Positions 14,616 through 24,063 are shown, counted from the first letter of the stretch. The stretch is 35,754 nucleotides of DNA from Verrucomicrobiota bacterium (GCA_963205455.1 CAUJJL010000153.1:1-35754); one strand, 5' to 3'. The notes: a model not told the origin generated them from the letters alone. A program made the numbers and translations.

Positions 14616-16691
14616 ATGAATACTCTCGCATGTTTCGCGCGAGGTGCCTCTTGGCGCCACGCCTTTTACCGGGCGGCCATGACCGCCGGGTTTGTCTTGT
14701 TCTCGATCACCGCTGCCTCTGCACAGGTGTCCTTGGGCAGTAGCGGCTATCAACAGAACTTCAACGACGCGGGCGGAGTAGCCGTCACCAGCAGCGAAGG
14801 CACGCGTCCATTAACATGGCAGAACAACAGCACCTATGCGGGGTGGTTCGCCGTAAGTGGAGGATCCACCGCGGGTAATTATGCCGGTAGCAATGGCAAC
14901 ACTTTGCCAACCGGGACCACGGTCGGGATTTTCAAAAGCAGCACCGTCGATAATGAGGGGGCGCTGGGCGTGGCCCGCACATCCGGTGATACCGCCACCT
15001 CGAAATTGGGGGTCTGGCTGAAAAATGACACTGGCGGCACGATCACCAGCCTGACGATTTCCTACACCGGCGAACAGTGGCGACAAGGCACGGGTGATCC
15101 GGCCAACCGGCTGGATTTCCGGTATTCGCTGGATGCCACTTCGCTTACCTCGGGCACTTGGGTTAACGTGAACGCCTTGGATTTTACCGGGCTCCACTCG
15201 GGCACGTCTGCCGCACTGGACGGGAATTCGGCCTCAAATCAGTCCGCCCGAAGTCACACCATAACTGGATTGTCCATTGCGGCGGAGGCTACGTTCTGGC
15301 TGTCATGGACGGATTGGAAATCGGACACACGCACTGGGCGCACCAACGCCAGCTTGGCCATTGATGATCTCTCGGTCACGGCAACCTATACGATCGCGGA
15401 AAAACTACGCTACGCGCCACCCACGCTGGTCGATCCCACCACGGTGAATGTCCTCGCGACTGGCACTGACACCCAAACCATCACGCTGGGAGACACTGAG
15501 GATGCCATTATCCAGTTCCCCTCGACGGTGGTGCAGCATCCAGTCGTGGTCTCTGGTGGCCGCCGAGTGGTGGTGATTGGCGGAGAGATCAACTACGATG
15601 GCAGTTATTCCCGTGCCTTGGCCTTCAAACGGATGCCAGCGGGCAGTATCGTTTTTATCGAAGGCATGAAGATTGATACCGCTGACGCCTCCGGCGCCGA
15701 CGCCATTAACATTGATGGCAAGACGCGGGAATCACCGGATGTTTACATTCAAAACTGCCGAATAAGCGGCGTACATGGGACGTCGAGCGGGCATCATGGA
15801 GACGCGATCCAGTTCACCGGTGCGGTGGGAAGCGAGATTTATGGTCGAGGCAATCTTTATGTGGGGCACAGTGATTTCGACACCTCGTATCAAAGCATTA
15901 TTTGCGCGAAGCACGTCTATCACGACATGAGCTACACCTTCGTGAATCGGGTGGAGAGCTGTTACTTTACTTACAACACCCTGTCTAATGACAATCGGTG
16001 CGCGTATATCTATTGGACCTCTTCAGGCATCGATACGACCAAGTGCAACTATCTCGACCTGATTGATGTTTGGATGAATGAATGGTCCGCCCGTGGGCTT
16101 ACGATTAAGAAAGACCACCTTTACCCTGGGGAGGACTACAACAATGACCAAGGCACCTATGTCATAAGCAGCCACAGCTATGTTTCTGGCAGCGTGGACA
16201 AGGGCATCCCTCCTGGTGGTAGTTGCCTAATAGGCTCCGTGTCTCCAGGTGCTGGTTACGTCAACACGACCGGTTACAAGCAAGTTGTGGGAAATTACTC
16301 CTACCAGGGCGAGGTGAGTTACCATTCGCACTCTGGTGGGAGCTATGGCAATGTGGCCGCCTCAGACGCGAGCGAAGGATCACACCTCCTCTATTCGTCG
16401 GGTTCGGTGGGTGACTGGATTAAGCTGCATCTGGTGCCAGTGCCCAAGGGAAGCCTGACCGTGACCCTGCGCTATCTCGCCGGCCCGGATCGCGGAATCG
16501 CTCAGCTCAACCTTGGTGGCGTCCTGTCCACTATTGACATGTATAGCTCGACTTCGGTTTGGAAAACCCACACCCACGCGACCATCAATTTCTCCGCTGG
16601 TCACAAGTATCCCGTTTTCACGATAACTGGGAAGAACGTGGCCAGCAGCGGTTACACCCTTTCCATTGATGAGGTGAACTTTAGCAATTGA
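14616..16691 (+). CDS. Secreted right-handed beta-helix protein, candidate polysaccharide lyase
   Basis: A 691-residue exported protein. Residues about 1-36 are a signal peptide ending ASA-Q. Residues about 37-255 are a beta-sandwich-like domain rich in Ser, Thr, Gly and Asn with WSNN-type and SIDD-type patterns (LAIDDLSVTATY). Residues about 265-560 look like a parallel beta-helix of the pectate-lyase superfamily, with successive short strands around VVIGGEI, IVFIEGMKID, VYIQNCRISGVHG, DAIQF and LDLIDVWMNEW. The last about 100 residues form a separate beta-rich domain (WIKLHLVPVPKGSLTVTLRY ... SIDEVNF), probably carbohydrate-binding. Beta-helix enzymes include PL1, PL6 and GH28. I cannot see a diagnostic active site, so lyase activity is inferred from fold and from the uronate operon nearby. 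It is the only gene on the plus strand in this part of the locus. Confidence 0.75.
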   Translation: MNTLACFARGASWRHAFYRAAMTAGFVLFSITAASAQVSLGSSGYQQNFNDAGGVAVTSSEGTRPLTWQNNSTYAGWFAVSGGSTAGNYAGSNGNTLPTGTTVGIFKSSTVDNEGALGVARTSGDTATSKLGVWLKNDTGGTITSLTISYTGEQWRQGTGDPANRLDFRYSLDATSLTSGTWVNVNALDFTGLHSGTSAALDGNSASNQSARSHTITGLSIAAEATFWLSWTDWKSDTRTGRTNASLAIDDLSVTATYTIAEKLRYAPPTLVDPTTVNVLATGTDTQTITLGDTEDAIIQFPSTVVQHPVVVSGGRRVVVIGGEINYDGSYSRALAFKRMPAGSIVFIEGMKIDTADASGADAINIDGKTRESPDVYIQNCRISGVHGTSSGHHGDAIQFTGAVGSEIYGRGNLYVGHSDFDTSYQSIICAKHVYHDMSYTFVNRVESCYFTYNTLSNDNRCAYIYWTSSGIDTTKCNYLDLIDVWMNEWSARGLTIKKDHLYPGEDYNNDQGTYVISSHSYVSGSVDKGIPPGGSCLIGSVSPGAGYVNTTGYKQVVGNYSYQGEVSYHSHSGGSYGNVAASDASEGSHLLYSSGSVGDWIKLHLVPVPKGSLTVTLRYLAGPDRGIAQLNLGGVLSTIDMYSSTSVWKTHTHATINFSAGHKYPVFTITGKNVASSGYTLSIDEVNFSN

Positions 16692-16701
16692 AGGTGCGCC
16701 G

Positions 16702-16721
16702 AAGCGGCAATCATGCCGCTT
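16702..16721 (+). terminator. Hairpin between convergent genes, possible terminator
   Basis: aagcggca-atca-tgccgctt, a perfect 8-bp stem with a four-base loop, ten bases after the beta-helix stop and about 40 bases from the stop of the convergent M14 gene. No T-run follows on either strand, so it may slow transcription or protect mRNA ends rather than terminate efficiently. Confidence 0.4.
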
Positions 16722-16762
16722 GTTGAGATGGCATCGATCACCCGCCGAAAGGGTAGGTGGCC

Positions 16763-17923
16763 TTACGGTTGCAATCCCGCGTCCCAGCCCACGCGTCCGC
16801 CGGTCTTGGCTAGGAAGGCCAAGGATTCCTCGTAGGCGAGCAGTTGGGTGCGCAGCAAGGTTTCGGGCGAGTGGATGGCGGGTTGGCCGGCGCGATTGGT
16901 GCCGGAGTAGCCGTGGCAGGGCGATTCAATGGTAACGCACAAACCGCCGGAGTGCAGGTTTAGCGCGGTGTTGAGGTTGTAGGCGAAGTTTGAGACGCGG
17001 GCGGGATTGGCGGAGACGGCGGGGTCGGGGGAGCCTTGCAGGCCTTCGAGAGTCAGCCGGGTTTTGACGTGGCGGTAGAAGGCGTCGAACACGGGCTGCC
17101 CGCGCGGTTCGCAGAACGGCCGGTGGATCTCCATGTAGTAGTCATCCTTCGCCACACCGGTGTGCATGTTGAGGATGAGGTCGGGTTTCTCGCGGGCGCA
17201 AAGATCGAGCATGGCGCGGGTTTCCGGCTGCGGCTGCCCCATGAAATCATCGTGCATGAGATTCACGCCGGCGTCGTTCGGATAGCCGCCGGGAAATCCA
17301 AACTGGCTGAAATCCATCGGAATGAATTCCTTCACGGCCGGCCAGCCGATGAGCGAACCGTCCTTGTAGCCACCCGTGTTGAGGTATTCGTGGATGAAAA
17401 ACGAATCCGGCGCGCCGCCACGATACGGCTCCATGCGGACGGGGAAGCGGGCGCGGCCGTCGGGGTTGAGCAAGGGCACGATCACGATGCGATCCACCTG
17501 ATCGCGCAGCGCGACGAGCGCGGGCCAGGCTTGCCCGGAAAGGTCGTGGCCGGTCTCAAAGACCGCGAGCAAGTTGAGCGCGCCCACGATGGTATCCAAT
17601 TCGCCGCCGTGAATGGCGGCCATCGAAGCAAAGACGGTTTTCGCGGCGTCGGCGCCGCGGTAGTAGGCGATGTTTTGTCCCCGGGTGCCGAGCGTGCCGG
17701 AGAAGGTCGTGGTGCCGCCGGGCGCGCGCGGACGACCGTAGCTGACCGCCATCACCGGGCGACCGCCGGGTGAAACCGCGAGCGTCTCGACGGTGCCGAG
17801 GTGGATGCGCGTGCGCAGGAAGTGATAAACCTCCTCGGGTGTGGTCAGCCAGAATGGGGGGATGGATTCCGCTTCATCGCAGTAACCAGCGGGAATGTGA
17901 GGGAATAATGACGGGAGAGCCAT
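16763..17923 (-). CDS. M14-family zinc carboxypeptidase-like protein
   Basis: A metallopeptidase of the carboxypeptidase A superfamily. The zinc motif HxxE is H105 and E108 in AAIHGGELD, and the third zinc ligand is H254 in ILNMHTG. The block LLNPDGRARF and a late Glu in CVTIESPCHG at the expected place of the catalytic Glu complete the site, so it looks active. The length of 386 residues and the absence of a signal peptide are notable: it appears cytoplasmic. Family members cut C-terminal residues, gamma-D-glutamyl bonds or amides. It lies 75 bp after the GPH symporter on the same strand and is probably co-transcribed with it, so it may process an imported peptide-linked or amidated glycan fragment. 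That substrate idea is inference. Confidence 0.85.
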   Translation of the reverse strand: MALPSLFPHIPAGYCDEAESIPPFWLTTPEEVYHFLRTRIHLGTVETLAVSPGGRPVMAVSYGRPRAPGGTTTFSGTLGTRGQNIAYYRGADAAKTVFASMAAIHGGELDTIVGALNLLAVFETGHDLSGQAWPALVALRDQVDRIVIVPLLNPDGRARFPVRMEPYRGGAPDSFFIHEYLNTGGYKDGSLIGWPAVKEFIPMDFSQFGFPGGYPNDAGVNLMHDDFMGQPQPETRAMLDLCAREKPDLILNMHTGVAKDDYYMEIHRPFCEPRGQPVFDAFYRHVKTRLTLEGLQGSPDPAVSANPARVSNFAYNLNTALNLHSGGLCVTIESPCHGYSGTNRAGQPAIHSPETLLRTQLLAYEESLAFLAKTGGRVGWDAGLQP

Positions 17924-17998
17924 AAGGTTTTAAAGTAGAAGGCTGGGGGAAGAGCAGGTGCGATCGCTTCCGGTTGCAGCGAGGAGCGTTGCTTCACG

Positions 17999-19441
17999 TC
18001 ACACGCGCATCCGGCGGCCTTCGAGATCGGCGCGAATCTGTTTCATGCGCGCGGGGCCAAGATCGTATTTCCGCAGCATGATCAGGCCGATGGTGAAAAC
18101 CGTGGCGGGCATGATGCAAAAGGCGAGTCGGAGCATCAGCAGGGTTCCCGCTGACTGATCGCCGCCGAGGCTTTGCTGAAAGCCTGTCACAACGAGCACG
18201 AGGCCGGTCAGCAGAAAAGTCAGCGATGCGGCGAATTTTTGCACCCAACTGGATATCGCGGCATAGGCACCTTCCCGGCGCACGCCGCTTTCCAACTCAT
18301 CCAGATCGCACACGTCGGCCTTCATGGAGTTGACGAGCAGCCAGAAGCCCGACGAAGCCGGCGAAATCAGTATCGGCAACAGGAGCTGCATGTAGGGCCA
18401 CTCCGGGCGGAAGAGGAACCATTTGGAGATGCTGGCCAGAATGCCCATGCCCAAGCAGAACCTGAGCGCATTAACCTTGCCCACGCGGGCGGAGAGCATG
18501 GTCACGATGGGAAGATAAGCCCAAGTGCAGAACAGCCGCACGGTGCCGCTCAGCCCCATCAAAGTGGCGGCCTGCTTCACGTCGCCTCCGCACACATAAT
18601 AGGTGTTCACATAGACGCCGAGCGCATCGAAGGTGAAGACGCCGAAAATAATCGTCAGCGTCATGGTGAGCAAAATGCGAAACGGGCGGTTGGCAAAGGT
18701 GTGCTTGAATGACGGAAAGAATTGTAGCTTCACCTGATCTTTCACCAGGCGCATGTAGCGCTCGTTGGTGAAGAGCGCCGGACAAAGTCCGCACACCAGA
18801 AATATGCCGCCGATGGCGAGTCCCACCGCCCGTATGCCCTGCACGGCGTCATCAAATCCGTCCCAATAGGCGGCTCGGAAAGCCCATATGCCCACCAGCC
18901 CAGCCAGGGAGGTGAACACATTGCGGACGGCGAAGATGCGTGTGCGCTCATTGTAGTTGGGCGACATCTCGAAGGCCAGCGTGACATAGGGCACGCAATA
19001 GACCGTGAAGGCGGTGTAAAACGCCAGGGCCGTCACACAGAAATAGGTGGTGGCGAGCCCGTGTCCCGCGCCACGCGGCACCCACCAGATCAGCGGAAAG
19101 CAGATGGCGCACAGCACGGCTCCGGCGGCGATATACGGTCGGCGGCGACCCCAGCGCGTGCGGGTGTTGTCGGATATCCAACCCATGATCGGGTCGGTGC
19201 AGGCGTCCCAGATCCGCACGATCATCAACATCGCGCCCACTAGCGCCGGGTTTACCCCCAGCACAATATTGTAGATGGGGTAGGCGAGCTGCTTGACCGC
19301 ATTCGCGCCCAAATCAAAGGGCAATCCGCCCACCGCGAAAGCCAGCAACTGAGGCAGGCGCACTCGGTCTGGCGGCGGCGCGGCAGTCCCGGTCGTGTTG
19401 GAGTCTTCGCCTTGTGAGGGATGTGCGGGATCGTTGGACAA
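17999..19441 (-). CDS. GPH-type (MelB-like) sugar:cation symporter
   Basis: An inner-membrane transporter of the glycoside-pentoside-hexuronide:cation family with about 12 membrane helices. The family signature is RIWDACTDPIMGWISDNTRT followed by RWGRRRPYI in the first third. A polar tail of about 25 residues precedes helix 1 (LPQLLAFAVGGLPFDLGANA). The only start in a good place is TTG at 19441; no ATG occurs before the third helix, so TTG is the likely start. It would carry oligosaccharide or hexuronide products from the periplasm into the cytoplasm after uptake by the TonB receptor encoded upstream. The strong hairpin between the two genes suggests that some transcripts of the receptor gene stop before this one. 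Confidence 0.92.
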   Translation of the reverse strand: MSNDPAHPSQGEDSNTTGTAAPPPDRVRLPQLLAFAVGGLPFDLGANAVKQLAYPIYNIVLGVNPALVGAMLMIVRIWDACTDPIMGWISDNTRTRWGRRRPYIAAGAVLCAICFPLIWWVPRGAGHGLATTYFCVTALAFYTAFTVYCVPYVTLAFEMSPNYNERTRIFAVRNVFTSLAGLVGIWAFRAAYWDGFDDAVQGIRAVGLAIGGIFLVCGLCPALFTNERYMRLVKDQVKLQFFPSFKHTFANRPFRILLTMTLTIIFGVFTFDALGVYVNTYYVCGGDVKQAATLMGLSGTVRLFCTWAYLPIVTMLSARVGKVNALRFCLGMGILASISKWFLFRPEWPYMQLLLPILISPASSGFWLLVNSMKADVCDLDELESGVRREGAYAAISSWVQKFAASLTFLLTGLVLVVTGFQQSLGGDQSAGTLLMLRLAFCIMPATVFTIGLIMLRKYDLGPARMKQIRADLEGRRMRV

Positions 19442-19504
19442 GAGATGGGGCAGGGGTTGTAAACGAAAAACCGGAGTCGAAAGACCACCGGTTATCGAGG
19501 CAAA

Positions 19505-19547
19505 GTCGCGGGCGGTGTGCCGGAGGGATCCGGGGGCCGCCCGCGAC
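19505..19547 (-). terminator. Strong intrinsic terminator-like hairpin after the TonB receptor gene
   Basis: gtcgcgggcgg (19505-19515) and ccgcccgcgac (19537-19547) form a perfect 11-bp GC-rich stem with a 21-base loop. On the minus strand the stem is followed by TTTG, nine bases after the receptor stop codon. The very stable stem compensates for the short T-run. It may let the abundant receptor be made in excess over the symporter by partial read-through. Confidence 0.7.
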
Positions 19548-19555
19548 AGGAGGAT

Positions 19556-22500
19556 TTAGAAGCCGAACGTGGTGGTCAGGCTGATCGTGCGCGGGCTCGG
19601 GATGCGGTAGATCGCGATGCTGCCGTCGGGTTGCGCGCGAATGGGGATGAGATCCTCATCGGCGAACAGGTTGCGGACGTTGAGCTGCACCTTGAAGTCG
19701 AACCGGTTCTTCCAAATGGGGCGCTGGTAGGAGATCCAAGTATCCACATTCAGGTCATCCGGGCCGTAGTAAGGATTGGCGATGTCGTAGGAACGAAAGT
19801 CCGTGCTCTGCGGAGCGCCCGTGCCGACGAGCGTGCCGTCCGCGCGATAGGATACGATGGGGTAGCCGATCGCGACCTTATCCTGCCAGCGGGCGGCGCC
19901 GCCCACTTTCACGCCTTTCAACACGCCCTGACGGAAGTCATAACTGGCGCTGGCGTTGGCGCGCCATTCGCGTAGTTCCGTCGCCGGGCCACCGTCGGCC
20001 AGCACCACCTTGTTATAAGGATTGAGGATGAATAGATTGTAGTAGTGCGCGAGCGTGCCGGTGGTGAAGGGGGCTCCGACCGCGCCCATGGTCAGGGCGA
20101 TGTTACCGGCGGCATTGCTGGTCCATGCCTCGTTCAAGGTCTGGCCATTGGCGAGTGGTGTGTTGAACAGAAGTTCACGCAGGTATTTGCCGCTGTTCGT
20201 GCGCGTGGATTGCTGCTGCGAGACGTTCAAGGAAACCGTCAAGTTGCGCGTGGGACGGATGACGGATTCGATTTCCACGCCCTTGGCGACATAGTCGCTG
20301 GTGTCCACCACACCGGCTGAGCTGTAGGTCAGCGTATTGCCGTTGATCCTCGTGCGGAAGAGATCGAGGACCGCCTGCGGCGGCGCGACATAGCCATCGG
20401 GGAAGTGATCGCCATTGCTGTCGGGATTGAAGCCATTGGTGACCGAGTTGAAGGCTTCCTTGTGGCGCTCCATGATGGAGATGGTGGCTTGGGAAAGCGC
20501 GGAGTTGCGGGTGTTGATCTGTTCGCTCTCAAAGAAGTTCACGCGGAATGAAACCTTGTTGTCGAGCGCGTCGAAGGAGAAGCCGTAGTCTTTGGAGGAA
20601 CCAGAGGCGGCGGGCAGATCGTCGCCGAACACGCTTTGCGAACGGGACTGTGGCGGGTCGAAGTTGGTGGACTCGCCATAGTAGGCGGAGAGAGCGTTGA
20701 GCGGCGTGCGCTTCATCCAGCGCACGGGCAATTTGCCGACGACGCTCCAAGCGGTGAGTTTGCCCTCGTTCTCGATCACAGGGAGGCCGGGGCGGTCGAG
20801 ATAGTAGTCTGGGCTGTTGACCAAACGGTAGCCTTCGCCGTTCGTGACCGTCGGAGCGGTGACCAGCTTGTTTTCCGCCTCTTCGCGGCGTTCGCCATAC
20901 ATCGCGACGATGTGGTCATCGAGGAAGTAGCTTTGCACCGCTACCGCAGTAGAGCGCAGGTCGAGGCGCGTTTTGGTGGCGCCGGAAGCCATCTCGGTCA
21001 ATTTACGATCCCCGCCAATGATCGTGAAAGGCGCGGTATAGAGGTTATGATTGCCGTCCTTGGCTTGGGTGGCGTTGCTAGCCTGCAAGCGGGTGAGGAA
21101 CACGCCTTTGCCATTGAGCAGACCAGGCAGGTTCATGCGGTCAGCGGTGACGCGGCCAATGTCGCCGAGAGCGGGGTTGGTCACATTGAGCAAGGAGGAC
21201 GACAAGTAGGAGACGGTATTGACGAGTTTGCCCAGATCGCTGAACCGGTCTTGATTGTTACCGTTGGGCCAGTTCTCGGCGACCGAATACATGCGGCCAG
21301 CGCGACGCTCATCATCGGTATGCTCGTCTTGGCGCAGGACCGAGAAGGTGTGATGACCGAGCAGTTTGCCCAACCACGGGCTGCCCTTGTCGCGCAGATC
21401 GAGCTTGTAAAATGCCTTGGCCCGGAAGGTATCGCGCACAGTGTAATCATACGTGGCTTGGCCCGAGGCCGAGGTGAAGGCGCGACCGAAATTCGGGTTG
21501 GGCGAGCCGTCGAACATACGTGTGTTCACGTCCACGGCGATGAAGGACAAGTCCTCTGGAGTCAGGCTGCGGCGGGTCTCGGACTCCACTTGTTTGTCAA
21601 AGGCGAGTTCGACACCGGCTTGCCCGTCGAGCAAGAGTTGCTCCAGGACGATGTTCTGGGTGTGAAAGCGCATCCGCTCTTCCTTGTTCGGACCCTCGAG
21701 GATGTTGTTGTAGAAATCGAAAACCCCGGGGTCGGTGATGCTTTGCGCGTAATAGAAGCCCGCGTCGGGATAGCTCTTGCGATTCAGAATATCGCTGTAG
21801 GAGTTGGTTGAGAATTGCGCACCGGTGCTGACCTTGTTGATGCCGGAGAAAAAATAGTTGCCGGTAACAAAGGGGCGAGCAAACACAGGCAAGCTGCTGG
21901 CGATGTTGGTCGGGGCGGATGGCATCGCCGAGTTCGGATCATTAAACACGAGCACCGGGCTGCGATTGGCCTGCTGCATGACGCGCCAACCATAGTTGGC
22001 CAGGTTGGCGGCGCTGTAAACTTGGTATGGATCGTAGGTGTTCTTGGCGTTGATGCCCAAGCCCGTCACATCTGGCGATATAGTGTCCTCGAACCAGTTG
22101 GATAGCCAGTCTTGGGGAGGCAGGGTGCGCGGATTGTTCGACGTGATGGTGCCCTTTTCGTAATTGGCCTTGAGGGTCGTGCCGGTGAAAATTCCGCGTT
22201 CGAGCGCCTTGATTTGCCACGTGAGCGCGGCGTAGGCGCGCTTGCTGTGGTTGTAGGCGGGCTCCTGCTTGAAGGTGCGGTCGTCATCCACCGCCGCGAC
22301 CCGGATGGCCAGTTGCTTGGGGATGACAATCTGGTTGTGATTCAGGGTGACGCGGCTGCGACCGTAGTTGTCGGCCAGATAGCTGATCTTGCCGGCGGTC
22401 TTGCCGAAGCTGGCGTCCTGCGTCGAGTAGTTGATGATGCCCGCCGGGCTGGCCACGCCGAAGAGCAGGGCGTTGGCCCCGCGATTAATGTCGAGGCGAC

Positions 22501-23035
22501 CCGCGTTGTAAGAATCGGTCGGGATGGTGGAGCGGAAGAAGTTGCGCGCCTTGGTGGCGGTGGCGAGGCCGCGCACGCGGGTGCTGGCTTCGTTGCCTAA
22601 CGACGGTTCGCGCCCAGACTCGTCGGTGAGGGCCGCGTTGCCGCCCATGCCGCCGACTTCGATGTTGCTTTGATAAATCAGCACATCGCGCAAGTTGGTG
22701 GATGCGGTGTCGGCAAAAAACTCCGGCGTGACGATGGAGACCGCCGAGGCGATATCCGAAAGCGGCGTGCGCAAGCCGGCCCCAGACAGGGTGTCCTTGC
22801 CGGTCCAGCCTTCAGCCTGATCGCCTTGGACAGTGAAGGGGGAGAGCACCACGACCTCGTCCTTGGTGGGGAGCTCACGGGCAGACTCATTAATGGCGGG
22901 TGGCGCCTTTTCGGCTTCGAGTTTTTGGGCTTCAGTGTCCGTGGACACAGCTTGGGCCACCGCGGTGGCGAGTGCGGTCAATAAGACGCCAGCCAACGCG
23001 CAGTGGCGTCCTAGGGTAGCTAGGGTTGGGTTCAT
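19556..23035 (-). CDS. Large TonB-dependent outer-membrane receptor
   Basis: Active-uptake receptor for an oligosaccharide, energised by TonB. 1159 residues. Signal peptide to about residue 28 (LLTALATAVAQA). A linker leads to VVVLSPFTV (61-69), a motif seen at this place in many Opitutaceae receptors and possibly part of the TonB-contact region. The plug domain (about 80-220) includes DIASAVSIVTPEFF and RLDINRGANALLFGVASPAG. The rest is a long 22-strand barrel ending in the aromatic TTTFGF typical of outer-membrane insertion. No SusD-like lipoprotein gene is next to it, as in Proteobacteria and Verrucomicrobiota rather than Bacteroidota. Its substrate is probably the polymer attacked by the enzymes encoded upstream and divergently. 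A 16-bp palindrome lies 150 bp upstream. Confidence 0.95.
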   Translation of the reverse strand: MNPTLATLGRHCALAGVLLTALATAVAQAVSTDTEAQKLEAEKAPPAINESARELPTKDEVVVLSPFTVQGDQAEGWTGKDTLSGAGLRTPLSDIASAVSIVTPEFFADTASTNLRDVLIYQSNIEVGGMGGNAALTDESGREPSLGNEASTRVRGLATATKARNFFRSTIPTDSYNAGRLDINRGANALLFGVASPAGIINYSTQDASFGKTAGKISYLADNYGRSRVTLNHNQIVIPKQLAIRVAAVDDDRTFKQEPAYNHSKRAYAALTWQIKALERGIFTGTTLKANYEKGTITSNNPRTLPPQDWLSNWFEDTISPDVTGLGINAKNTYDPYQVYSAANLANYGWRVMQQANRSPVLVFNDPNSAMPSAPTNIASSLPVFARPFVTGNYFFSGINKVSTGAQFSTNSYSDILNRKSYPDAGFYYAQSITDPGVFDFYNNILEGPNKEERMRFHTQNIVLEQLLLDGQAGVELAFDKQVESETRRSLTPEDLSFIAVDVNTRMFDGSPNPNFGRAFTSASGQATYDYTVRDTFRAKAFYKLDLRDKGSPWLGKLLGHHTFSVLRQDEHTDDERRAGRMYSVAENWPNGNNQDRFSDLGKLVNTVSYLSSSLLNVTNPALGDIGRVTADRMNLPGLLNGKGVFLTRLQASNATQAKDGNHNLYTAPFTIIGGDRKLTEMASGATKTRLDLRSTAVAVQSYFLDDHIVAMYGERREEAENKLVTAPTVTNGEGYRLVNSPDYYLDRPGLPVIENEGKLTAWSVVGKLPVRWMKRTPLNALSAYYGESTNFDPPQSRSQSVFGDDLPAASGSSKDYGFSFDALDNKVSFRVNFFESEQINTRNSALSQATISIMERHKEAFNSVTNGFNPDSNGDHFPDGYVAPPQAVLDLFRTRINGNTLTYSSAGVVDTSDYVAKGVEIESVIRPTRNLTVSLNVSQQQSTRTNSGKYLRELLFNTPLANGQTLNEAWTSNAAGNIALTMGAVGAPFTTGTLAHYYNLFILNPYNKVVLADGGPATELREWRANASASYDFRQGVLKGVKVGGAARWQDKVAIGYPIVSYRADGTLVGTGAPQSTDFRSYDIANPYYGPDDLNVDTWISYQRPIWKNRFDFKVQLNVRNLFADEDLIPIRAQPDGSIAIYRIPSPRTISLTTTFGF

Positions 23036-23184
23036 AAGTTTGTTTGCTTGGGTTAGATCATCGACTCAGGCGTCCAGTCGTGAAACGGAGGACCGGCACA
23101 CCACGCGGGAAGCGGGGGTTGCTCGGGAAGGCGCGCTGGGGACTGAGGCCACTAAGGTAACGGGGATTGGAGGGTCGGGATTGC

Positions 23185-23200
23185 GCCAACCAAGGTTGGC
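23185..23200. promoter_or_regulatory. 16-bp palindrome upstream of the TonB receptor gene
   Basis: gccaacc-aa-ggttggc, two perfect 7-bp arms with a two-base centre, 150 bp upstream of the receptor ATG in a 257-bp gap after kduD. Size and symmetry suit a dimeric repressor or activator operator. On the minus strand a weak TTGAGC-like -35 lies further upstream, but no convincing -10 was found. No second copy was seen in the other promoter regions. Confidence 0.4.
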
Positions 23201-23292
23201 TTGCGGGCAGACTAGCAGATTTTTGCAAGGTCCCGCTCAACTCGGATTGATGAATCTAGTCTTGGTTTGACGTAATACCGGGATGGGCGTGT

Positions 23293-24063
23293 TCACCGGG
23301 CCATCCAACCACCGTCGATGGTCAGGATTGAACCGTGCATGTAGTCGGAGGCGGCGGAGGCGAGAAACACGACCGGTCCGGCGAAATCCGCCGGCTCGCC
23401 CCAGCGACCGGCCGGGATGCGGTCCATGATCTGGCGGGAACGGGTCGCATCGGCGCGCAAGGCACTGGTGTTGTCGGTCGCGATATAGCCCGGCGCGATG
23501 GCGTTCACATTGACGCCGCGCCCGGCCCACTCGTTGGCGAGCGCCTTGGTCAGTTGACCGATGCCACCCTTGCTCGCGGCGTAGCCCGGCACGGTGACAC
23601 CGCCTTGGAAGGTGAGCAGCGAGGCGGTGAAAATGATCTTGCCGCGGCCGCGCGCCAACATGCCGCGTCCGATCTCGCGGCTCAGAACGAATTGCGCGTT
23701 CAAGTTCGTGGCGATGACTTTGTCCCAGAATTCGTCAGGATGCTCCGCCGCCGGCTTGCGCAGGATCGTGCCTGCGTTGTTGACCAAAATATCAACCACG
23801 GGATGTTCCGCGTTGATGCGGGCCGCAAAGGCGCGCACGGCCGCGGCATCGGAGAAATCGCAGGTGTAGGCGTGAAACGCGCGCCCGGTGGCGCGCACGG
23901 CGCGCTCGACGTCACTGCCGCTGGTTTCGAGGGTGGCACTGACGCCAAGAATATCGGCACCGGCCTCGGCAAGCGCGGTGGCCATCGCCAGACCGATGCC
24001 GCGTTTGCATCCCGTCACCAAGGCGACGCGACCATCGAGACGAAAAAGTTCAGGGAGGTGCAT
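23293..24063 (-). CDS. kduD: 2-dehydro-3-deoxy-D-gluconate 5-dehydrogenase (KduD)
   Basis: An NAD-dependent short-chain dehydrogenase that reduces 2,5-diketo-3-deoxygluconate to 2-keto-3-deoxygluconate (KDG) in uronate catabolism. Nucleotide-binding TGCKRGIG near residue 18, NNAG, catalytic Ser-Tyr-Lys in FTASLLTFQGGVTVPGYAASK, and the KduD-specific run NVNAIAPGYIATDNTSALRA ... DRIPAGRWGEPADFAGPVVF ending ILTIDGGWMAR. The close fit along the whole chain separates it from generic SDRs. ATG 24063 is the natural start; TTG at 24069 is only two codons upstream. It is the last gene of the six-gene operon, 18 bp after the zinc dehydrogenase gene. Confidence 0.9.
   Translation of the reverse strand: MHLPELFRLDGRVALVTGCKRGIGLAMATALAEAGADILGVSATLETSGSDVERAVRATGRAFHAYTCDFSDAAAVRAFAARINAEHPVVDILVNNAGTILRKPAAEHPDEFWDKVIATNLNAQFVLSREIGRGMLARGRGKIIFTASLLTFQGGVTVPGYAASKGGIGQLTKALANEWAGRGVNVNAIAPGYIATDNTSALRADATRSRQIMDRIPAGRWGEPADFAGPVVFLASAASDYMHGSILTIDGGWMAR

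Noticed and set aside
20636..21811. 391-codon open frame on the plus strand
   Set aside because: Antisense to the TonB receptor gene, no recognisable motif, explained by high GC content.
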